Assembly (NCBI GenBank): GCA_003255065.1 | Contig: QAOA01006513.1 | Span: 261,863 to 325,862, forward strand | Source of the DNA: Cercis canadensis | Lineage: Eukaryota > Streptophyta > Magnoliopsida > Fabales > Fabaceae | DNA length: 64,000 nucleotides | Direction of reading: 5' to 3' | Part shown: positions 55,883-64,000 of the stretch, in pieces | How the letters are laid out: each line of letters starts with the position of its first letter | How positions within the stretch are numbered: position 1 is the stretch's first letter | Notes under the pieces: generated by a model | Told to the model about the DNA's origin: nothing | Seen by the model: only the letters and a program-made list of their open reading frames with translations | Databases searched by the model: none | Translations under genes and position numbers: made by a program

Positions 55883-56837
55883 TAATGCAGTAGCATTTAT
55901 ATGGGTGTGTATGTGTATCTTTTGGGCAACTGAATATTATCAGGTCCTATGTGTTGACGGTTGACTGGAGTTGGGTCCATATTTTATAAATAATTGACAT
56001 GGATAATTTATTAGCCAAAAAACAAATGACACCGATCATTACTTGATTATAACCTTATTCTTAAAGTTGTTTGTTTTTTTATGCCCTTAGAATTTGCAAT
56101 GCTGAATATTCTATTACTATCTGCAAGTCTTCTACATGTCAAAGTTCACCTGTAGTAAGGCTTGCTGGAACAAGGATCAGTAAGATTTCTATGAGCATCA
56201 AATTTCTAATCTTAAAGTTGCTGGATTCTTTCTTTGAATTAGAGAATGAAAGCAAGAAGCTTCTCATTCATTGAATGCTTTAGCATATGTCATTGAAGTC
56301 TAGAAACATGATGTTGACGTGGATCTTTCATGGGATTGTTATATTAAATAACTTGACGAGTTTCAGTGCTACTAATTTGGTAATAGTTGGCAAGTGACTG
56401 GTGTCATATTTCATAAAGTGAGTTAATAAGAAGGTGAAAATCTTCTTTCTCCCTCTCTTGCAATATGGTTCTAGTGATACAATCGAGAGCTCTGAAACCT
56501 TTCTTGTGTACACAAGTGGAAAATGAGGTTGTCTCCAGAGTGAAATCTGATTTAAGTGAAATATGTTCTTTTACTTTTTCCTTGCAAATTTCATACTCAT
56601 ATCTTGTAAGAGATATTTTCTATGTTAGGAGCTTGAATATAAAAAACATTACTTGGTGTTGATCTACATATTTTTGTCACTTTAATGAGATTTAACTGCA
56701 CTATTTTTTTTTAAATGTTTTTTATGCATGATATTATTTTAAATTTAATTTCTTAATGATTTTCTGTGTTACTCCCTTGATATTTCTAGGTGTTTCCAGA
56801 TGGCTAAGTATCTCATTCTGTAAATTTCTCTTTGCAG
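55883..56837. other. Intron-like sequence before the MLO exons
   Basis: AT-rich. No earlier MLO exon was recognised here, although some 40-60-codon ORFs occur. Ends with a TTTGCAG acceptor at 56,831-56,837. Confidence 0.4.
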
Positions 56838-57641
56838 AACAAGGTACCATTATTATCTGTGGAAGCGCTGCATCATCTGCATGTCTTCATTTTCGTCCTT
56901 GCCCTCGTCCATGTGACATTTTGTGTTCTGACTATTGTTTTTGGAAGAGCAAGAGTAAGTATCTAATACACTTTTGTTCTAAGCTATGCTGTTTTCAAAA
57001 AACCTTATTTCTTAATAATCCAACTGTCATGATATAGATACGACAGTGGAAGCATTGGGAAGATTCAATTGCAAAAGAAAACTATGAATCAAAAGGTAAG
57101 CAATTTCACCAGTTGCAGTTATACCGTTTCTAATAATTTAACCTGTGGAGTGTGTGCTGTTTGGTGATAATCAAATTTTATATGCAGTCAACATGATGTT
57201 ACTTTATACTGGTTATTGTTCTATTTGAATGACCCCTCAAGCTATTGATAAGAATTTAACAAATTAAATTGTTTAACTCCATAAAGGCTGTCTATTAAGT
57301 TTATTTCTTTCCTCATAACCCTGATTTGCATATTGGATAATGGCAGTTTTGAAACCAAAGTTCACTCATGTTCATCAACATGCATTTATTAAGGATCGTT
57401 TTCTGGGTTTCGGTAAAGATTATGCCCTGCTGGGTTGGTTGGTAAGTTATCTGTAATTCTTTCACAGTCTGAAAATCTGAATATAAATTCCGCTCATGTC
57501 ATGCTAGATTTCCTTTATGATATTCTGTCTGCATGGATAATGGCAGTTTTGAAACCAAAGTTCACTCATGTTCATCAACTTGCATTTATTAAGGATCGTT
57601 TTCTAGGTTTCGGTAAAGATTATGCCCTGCTGGGTTGGTTG
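56838..57641 (+). pseudogene. MLO-like: MLO-like gene fragment (three exons, one duplicated)
   Basis: MLO proteins are plant seven-transmembrane proteins of the plasma membrane, some needed for powdery mildew infection and some for pollen-tube or root signalling. Exon 56,838-56,954 encodes NKVPLLSVEALHHLHVFIFV plus the rest of a transmembrane helix; exon 57,038-57,095 encodes IRQWKHWEDSIAKENYES; exon 57,347-57,441 encodes LKPKFTHVHQHAFIKDRFLG and on to LLGWL. All have GT/AG borders, and 58 + 95 nt keep phase. A second copy of the last exon is at 57,547-57,641. The N-terminal exons and everything after are missing, so this is a fragment of roughly 90 of the family's about 500-600 residues. Parts are intact, without stops, which suggests recent arrival. 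Confidence 0.85.
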
Positions 57642-57731
57642 GTAAGTTATCTGTAATTCTTTCACAGTCTGAAAATCTGAATATAGATTCTGCTCATGTC
57701 ATGCTAGATTTCCTTTATGATATTCTGTCTG
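57332..57731. repeat. Tandem duplication of an MLO exon, unit 200 bp
   Basis: 57,332-57,531 and 57,532-57,731 are near-identical and each includes GGATAATGGCAG acceptor, 95-nt exon and GTAAGT donor. Differences are few (for example CAACATGCA against CAACTTGCA). Because 95 is not a multiple of three, splicing in both copies would shift the frame. Confidence 0.85.
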
Positions 57732-60700
57732 CCCTCTACCTTCTTGCTGGGCATTCTTTATAGGCTTATAGCCAACGATTTTGGTTATTAAAATGATTTT
57801 CTCTTTACTGAAAGTTCTCCCATTGTAAAACAATATACCATGAGTACTGATACTCTCAATCATTTTCTATACACCATTCTTTTTCCTGGATATTTATATA
57901 ATCAAAATTTAGTCAACATTCTGCATCCAAACATATCACCAAAAATCAATTATTAACCACTCGCCCATAAAGATAAATCAGGAATCCAAACTTTTATAAA
58001 TATACTTCTATCAAGAACCGTAACTTTTTTTTTTTTTTTATGGAAATCAAGAACTGTAATTGACTCAGCCAAAAAGTAAGAAACACTGCTTTTTATTTTA
58101 TTTTATTTTAATATATATATATATATATATACTTGTACAGTGAAGATGCAAGAAGCAATATGTTAAAGAATATCACTTGACTTATTAGTTTAGTTTTTTT
58201 TTTTTAACACTTTTTTATGCTAAATAGCACTTTATTCAATTCATCAATAATAATACCATAACCAACAAAATAAGCATATATACTAAAATTTGATTTTGAA
58301 TTCTGAAAACTTCCCCAAACCTTAAAGACCATATGCATGAGCATAACCATTTGAGTTATTGTTCGAGTCAAATAAAAACCTTGGTCAAGCATTTTTTTAA
58401 ATTAATTTGAATACTATGTAAAAANAAAAAAAAAAAAAAAAAAGATGGTAATGGTGAGTATTTTTTAATGTAGTGATGACTGATGAATGTGATGTTTAAA
58501 ATGTAATGGTGGTTATTTATTTGTAATGAATCATGTTTATCTGCTATATGATTAAAATATGTAAACCTCTGCAACAAGTATTACTTTAGTATAGAGTTAG
58601 CCACATAAATTTTACTATATATATATATATATTTTATAATACATTAGCATTTAGCTAGCACACATGTCTTATAATATATATATATAACATATTCTTTGCA
58701 CTTTTTATAATCGAATCAAAAATGTCTATCCAAACCCCATCACCAGAAGTTGATCCAGCACATACAATGATTTCTGAAGTCCAATCTCCATCTTAATTAC
58801 AAAAACAAGCTACTTACTTATGGGAAGAGCGAAAATGGACATACAATGATTTCCTTTATGTAGTGAATTTTAATTGTGTGAATTTTAACAATAAAATCTG
58901 CAGCTAATAATTGGTCTAAGCCAATCCTTTATTTTATTTTTTATTTGCTCAATTAAATTAATAGAAAGTGTGTCAGAGATTCAGGGTCAGATACTTACAC
59001 CTCTGGGATAAATCTGTGTATTTTCATATTAAATATTTTATAAACACATATTTTTTGGTACAAATTTAAAAAACACATATAAATATGTAATTTGTATTTT
59101 TGTTAGTTGTTTTATTAGATTTTGTGTATGGTTCTATCCATAAAGCCACCTATATTTTGGCCTTGTACGACGTTTGTGTACCCAACAAAAAACCCACCTA
59201 TATGTGCTTGTGTACTCTAGAGTATATATTCCATAAACACTAATAAATAAATTTTATTATTGGTACTTCTATTTAATTTTGTGTGAGTCTTAGATTTTAA
59301 CTAGATGGTGTGGTACCACAACGACAAGATTATCTGAAGGTTTCTCATCTTATGGAGGCATTGTGATTATGTGGGCCCCTTGATACTTATTCTAATGTCT
59401 TATGATTAATAGTTTATTTATTTAATTTGTTAATCAATGGTTTCCTCGTATAGTATATTCTTAAACCTGCGCAAGTGGCCATGTGTGCTTTTTTATGTCT
59501 CTTGAGAGAATCTTTTCATTATATTTTTAAGACTAGTGGCTGATCTAAATAGAAAACTTCCCACTAATGATACTGTAACCTTTTTTTTTTTTTGGGGGCA
59601 AGAAACTGTAATCTATTAAAGTTAGCGGCTGACATAAATGCAAACTATTCACTAATGATTTGGTAACCTCATTAGCCAAGGCCCAAAGGGGAAAAAATGT
59701 TGGTAACCTATTTAAGATTTCATAGTTTAGAGAGGTCCTTCCATGAATCTGTTCGCATAGTTTCATGTTAAATAACTTCAGCATAATGTCTTTTTAACTC
59801 TGGGATGCTACTGTGTCTACGACTTTTAGAGTAAGGCAGAGAGTTTTTTTATTTTTTTATTTTTTTATGTAAAACAAGAGGAAGTAACGTATAGTTTGAC
59901 AAAAAAATAGACTCTCTCACTATACTTTACCAAAAAAAAAAAGATTATCTCACTATAGAATTAAAATTTGGACAAATACAAAAATTATATATATGCTTTT
60001 TATAATTTTTACTAGAAGATGATATTTAACTATTGTTATCAATTACTTTAATTTTATAAAAGTTGAATTTGTGTGTTTAAATTCTCGTACTCTCATATTT
60101 TAACTAAAAAATTTAGTTTTATAGTAGAAAATTACTTCCATGAATTTTATTATCGCTTGGGATATGGCTATATCACTATGACTAGAGTTTTGAATTTAAA
60201 TTATTAAAAATCTTGTATGAATTCACATATATTTTCTCCTCCTTTTTTTTTAAAGATGATGCAACATTATTATCAATTAGAACTAGATGGACATGAATTC
60301 TCATCTTAATGAGAGTTGGTCGAGCACTTTTATGTTTTAGCACTAGTATGAAACTCTTGAAATATTATTTGAGGTCAATCAATTTTACTATTTTGGGTAA
60401 ACTATTTTTTGGTGATGGTCAATTGGCTTAGACCCTGAATGGTGATGGTCAATTGTCAAGGAAGAGATGCCACGAATATTCAACTGTCTTCTTCGGCCTC
60501 CCTGGTCCATATGCAATGGATAGAGACTGAATATGAGCCTCCATTTTAACTAAAACCTCACTTTTGCTAAAACTTGTTGGCTTAATGGATATACAATTAA
60601 AAATTTGAAAAAACTTATTTGTATTCATAGTTTTTGAATGAAGTAGAGGTGAAAAGTTAATGTAGTTGTTATTGACTATATTTATTGTTTATTTTTTCTT

Positions 60701-60780
60701 ATGCACAAAGGGATAAAAGTGTGCATTGTGTCTGTGAGGAGGATTGATTGGAGCTAGGGACTTTTTGTATCTTCATTATT
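57732..60780. other. AT-rich interval without recognised gene
   Basis: No domain seen on either strand. Contains poly(T) at 58,027-58,039, an ATTTT run and (AT)n at 58,087-58,131, poly(A) with one N at 58,420-58,443, and (AT)n near 58,617-58,632 and 58,674-58,685. MLO coding does not resume. Confidence 0.5.
58109..58131. repeat. (AT)n microsatellite
   Basis: About 10 AT units. Confidence 0.9.
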
Positions 60781-62300
60781 ACCTGCTGACACGGTTGTTA
60801 GTTGTTGCATTTGTGGATAGAAAGCAAAGGTTAGCAAAAATTTTATAGTCATATGTTTAATTTTATTTTCCCTGCAAATTCACGCTTAATGTTACCAATT
60901 GCTTATTGTCTATATTGTGGACTGTTAGGTTTGGTGAGCCTTTAGCATTTGTGTTGGATTATAATGCATATGATTGTTATTCGAATAGCACTTTTCTTTA
61001 TTTAAATATATAGTGTTAATGTATTATTTATATATGATTAATGTACATTGCTGCAAGTAGTACTTGTGTAAAAAAAATGCAATTAATTTTTTTTTTTTAT
61101 AGAAAATGCAGATTTAAAGAATTTTTATGGGTCTCATTCATACCCTTCTCTTTCTCCCAACTCCATCTCTGTCTTCTTTTCTCTCCTCCCCTCAATCCCT
61201 ATGTGTCTTACCCTTTTTCCTTCTTTCCTTGTCTCTTGCTTTCTTGTTGCGCTTCTTATGGGGTTGGAAGGTTATTTATTTTTGTGTTTTCTTTATGAGA
61301 GAGAGAGAGAAGGAGAAGAAGAGTTTTGTATTAAAAAAAGACCCACCAAAATCCACATCCTAGAGAGAGGTTATTTGCTTTGTGGGATGTAAATTTTGGT
61401 GGGTCTTTTTCAATACAAAACTGTTCTTCTCCTATTCTCCCTCTCTCATTAAGAAAACACAAAAGAAAATAACTTTTCAACTCCAAAGGAAGAGCAACAA
61501 GAAAGCAAGAGACAAGGAAAAAAGGAAAATGGTAGGATGCATAGGGGTCGAGGAGAGGAGAGAGAATGAGACAGAGAGGGAGCTGGGGGAAAGAGAATGG
61601 TATGAGTGGGACTATAAAAATCCTTTAAATTTTTAAGGATTTCTATAAGAAAACGCAGATTCATATCTGCGTATTTATTTTTTATAGAAAACATAGATTT
61701 AGTTCTGCATTTTATTATTTTCTCAAGAAAAATATTGTCTGGAGCTTTAAAGTTTTGGCATTTTTTATTATAAGAAAATTTAGTATTTTTTTTTTTTTTT
61801 TTTAGAGAAAACACTCTAATATTTTAACGATTCTGATAAAAACGCTTTAGTGTGTATTAGGCGAAATAGGTGACACATTTTGGTAAATTTGCCAAGACAC
61901 ACTCTTAGATAGGATAGCTTATTTAACTTAGAAACTCGTCTAAGCGTTAACTGAGTAGAGTTAACTCTTAGATAGTCCCCAATTTTGGGACGGTTCTTAG
62001 AGAAGTGCATTCACTAAATTAGATATGCAAGTTTATTTTGTAACTTGTCTATTAAAATTTACATCATCTCTTTTTGTTTCTCTGGGTGCATATTTATGCT
62101 GCTTATGCAATGTATTTCGTGTACTTGGAGAACTGTGGGGAGGTGCTGTTGAAATTTTATTAAACTAGTTACTTGTATAAGCTTCATTTAGTGTGAAGCA
62201 CTCTCAAAGAATGAGATAGAAGCCATACCTATTCAGCTTTAAGTTGAGATCAATATGTTAAAAACAAATTTAATCCAATCTTATTTCAGCGTTTAAATAG
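60781..62300 (+). other. Non-coding 5' region of the second CACTA (TNP2) element
   Basis: Homologous in order and orientation to about 10,720-12,085, including the AGAAAGCAAAGGTTAG box at 60,819, the foldback (next entry), TTAACTCTTAGATAGTCCCC at 61,961 and TGAAGCACTCTCAAAGAATG at 62,193. No CACTA terminus seen. Confidence 0.6.
61090..61670. repeat. Long foldback inverted repeat in CACTA 5' region
   Basis: Left arm about 61,096-61,360: TTATAGAAAATGCAGATTTA, TATGGGTCTCATTCATACCC, GTTGGAAGGTTATTTATTTT. The right arm, about 61,385-61,670, is its complement: AGAAAATAACTTTTCAACTC, GGTATGAGTGGGACTATAAA, TTCTATAAGAAAACGCAG. The spacer is about 25 bp. It is fuller than the matching hairpin at 11,090-11,400. 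Confidence 0.8.
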
Positions 62301-64000
62301 ATGGAGATACCTGAGGATCGTCGTTGGATGTACAATAGGAAAAATCCTCAAGGGAATAGGTTATCAGATGAATTCATATGGGGTGTTCAGAAATTTATTG
62401 CAGCTGCAAAAGAACTGGAGGTGTTTAAATGGGAAGGAACATTTAGGTGTCCATGCTTAAAATGTAAGTGCTTGAGATTTCATGAGCCGGATGAAGTTAC
62501 TAAACATTTATGTAGTAAAGGTTTTCAGCCACATTATTATTATTGGCATAATCATGGAGAGACTGAACCACCAATTCTTACAAGATGATACGAAGCTGAT
62601 CTAGTTTCAGATGATTTGAATCCATATGAGCGAATGGTTATTGATGCTGGGGGCTCTAGTTTCTATTCTGACCCTGAACCAGAGGAACCTAATTCTGAAT
62701 CCGCGAAGTTTTATGAGATGCTATGTGCTGCACAGTCTCCTTTGTAGGATGGATGTGAGAGTCATTCCGTATTATCAATTGCAGTTAGATTGTTGAGCAT
62801 TAAGTCTGATTACAATATGCCTCATGCGTGTACTGATGAGATAATCACATTGATAAAAGAGGTGTTGCCTGTGGGTCATCGAATGCCTGATAATTTTTAT
62901 CAGGCTAAGAAGTTAGTGTCTCAACTTGGGTGTGGTTATAAGAAAATAGATTGTTGTCCATCCGGATGTATGTTGTATTATGGTGATGGCGAAGTAAATA
63001 GAGAATGTAAATTTTGTGGTGAAACTCGTTTTGTGGATAGAGGAAGTAAAAATAGTCGAAAAAAGGAGATTCCGAAAAAACAAATGTGGTATTTACCGAT
63101 AATTCCCCGGTAACAAAGATTGTTTGCCTCTAATGCAACTGCAAAATATATGAGATGGCATCATGAAAATCCACGTGAGGAAGGAGTGTTGTCACACCCT
63201 TCAGATGGGGAAGCCTGGAAGCATTTCAATATAACTCACCCAGAGTTTGCATCAGAACCAAGAAATGTGAGATTAAGTCTTTGTTCCGATGGTTTCAGTC
63301 CTTTCAATATGAACTCTAGTATATACTCTTGTTGGCCTGTAATCTTAACTCCGTACAATCTTCCTCCTGGAATGTGTATGAAGAGAGAATACATGTTTCT
63401 AACAACCCACATAATCCAAAAAGTAAGATAGATGTGTACCTACAGCCTTTGATTGATGATCTGAAACTGTTATGGGATGATGGTGTGCAAACATATGACA
63501 TTTCTAACAAACAAAATTTTTGCTTGAAGGCTGCTCTAATGTGGACAATCAATGACTTCCCTGCTTATGGCATGTTATCAGGTTGGCAAACAGCAGGTCG
63601 TTTAGGTTGCCCAATTTGTATGCAAGGTTCGAAAGCATTTTATGCTAAAAATGCTCGAAAGGTTTGTTACTTTGATTGTCATCGACAATTTTTGCCTATG
63701 GATCATTCTTTTCGTAAGAATAAGAAAAATTTCTTAAAAGGTTTCATTGAATTGGGTCATCCACCTCTGCGATTCTCAGGAGATCTCTTATTTGAACAAG
63801 TTTCTCAATTTCCTAAGATAACTGATACTGGAGGAAGATATCATTTACTTGGTTATGGGGAGAGTCATAATTGGACTAAACGTAGTATCTTTTGGGATTT
63901 ACCGTATTGGTGTGACTTGTTAAACCCGCACAATGTGGATGTCATGCATACAGAGAGTAATGTCTTCAAAAATATTTACAACACAGTCATGGATGTTAAA
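62301..64000 (+). pseudogene. CACTA (En/Spm) TNP2-type transposase relic, copy 2 (runs off the window)
   Basis: ATG at 62,301 (MEIPEDRRWMYNRKN). The transposase-associated domain (62,301-62,588) is intact, with CPCLKCKCL and HYYYWHNHGE, then a TGA after LTR at 62,586-62,588. Further pieces: 62,790-63,113 (QLGCGYKKIDCCPSGCMLYY, CKFCGETRF), 63,120-63,431 (YMRWHHENPREEGVLSHPSD, YSCWPVILTPYNLPPGMCMK), and the TNP2 core from about 63,480 with FPAYGMLSGWQTAG and CPIC. It is closely related to copy 1 but has different breaks (a TAG near 62,746 and a deletion near 63,410), so the two decayed separately. The 3' part lies outside the window. Confidence 0.85.

Noticed and set aside
57732..60780. Further MLO exons downstream
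   Set aside because: I looked for the next MLO exons on the plus strand and saw no match; the interval is AT-rich and non-coding.

Overview
The window is repeat-dense nuclear DNA of a flowering plant, probably a eudicot. The evidence is two En/Spm (CACTA) TNP2-type transposase relics, Athila-like and Tat/Ogre-like Ty3/gypsy remains, a Ulp1-like (C48) protease pseudogene of the transposon-associated type, an RPA1-like pseudogene and a fragment of an MLO gene. Almost nothing looks intact. The interest lies in nested insertions with readable boundaries, and in a caulimovirid-like element at 0.9-10 kb.

Layout. 1-0.9 kb: LTR-like repeat. 0.9-10.03 kb: degenerate pararetrovirus-like element. It has a 30K-type movement-protein domain, a capsid/gag region with a CCHC knuckle, an aspartic protease and then a long unrecognised C-terminal ORF, but no reverse transcriptase or RNase H. 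It is flanked by direct repeats of about 0.9-1.0 kb that contain the TATA box and the tRNA-Met primer-binding motif inside the repeat, as in a terminally redundant integrated circular genome. A different 3' ORF lies upstream of the left repeat. 10.0-13.9 kb: CACTA 5' region and TNP2 relic. 13.9-34.69 kb: remains of a minus-strand Tat/Ogre-like retrotransposon with several minisatellites. It is broken by an Athila-like element whose two LTRs point in opposite directions (19.86-26.50 kb) and by a 5,016-bp CACTA element with intact termini and a CGA target duplication (27,089-32,104), which sits inside one minisatellite. 36.5-49.36 kb: minus-strand Ulp1-like pseudogene in many exons, with a solo LTR inserted in an exon (TSD ATAAC) and a 4.83-kb non-coding LTR retrotransposon inserted upstream (TSD CTAAG). 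49.5-53.18 kb: plus-strand RPA1-like pseudogene, also hit by a solo LTR. 53.6-57.8 kb: CACTA-type subterminal repeats, a GC-rich leader-like segment, three tandem segmental duplications and MLO exons, one of them duplicated. 57.8-60.8 kb: AT-rich sequence with no recognised gene. 60.8-64.0 kb: a second CACTA 5' region and TNP2 relic, homologous to the one at 10.8-13.9 kb and running off the window.

Assembly note. At several isolated N positions the sequence before the N is repeated after it (11,720; 26,632; 34,329; 39,904; 50,340). These look like unmerged contig overlaps and inflate local lengths.

All calls come from reading the sequence and its translations. No database search or alignment program was run, and exon edges are by eye.
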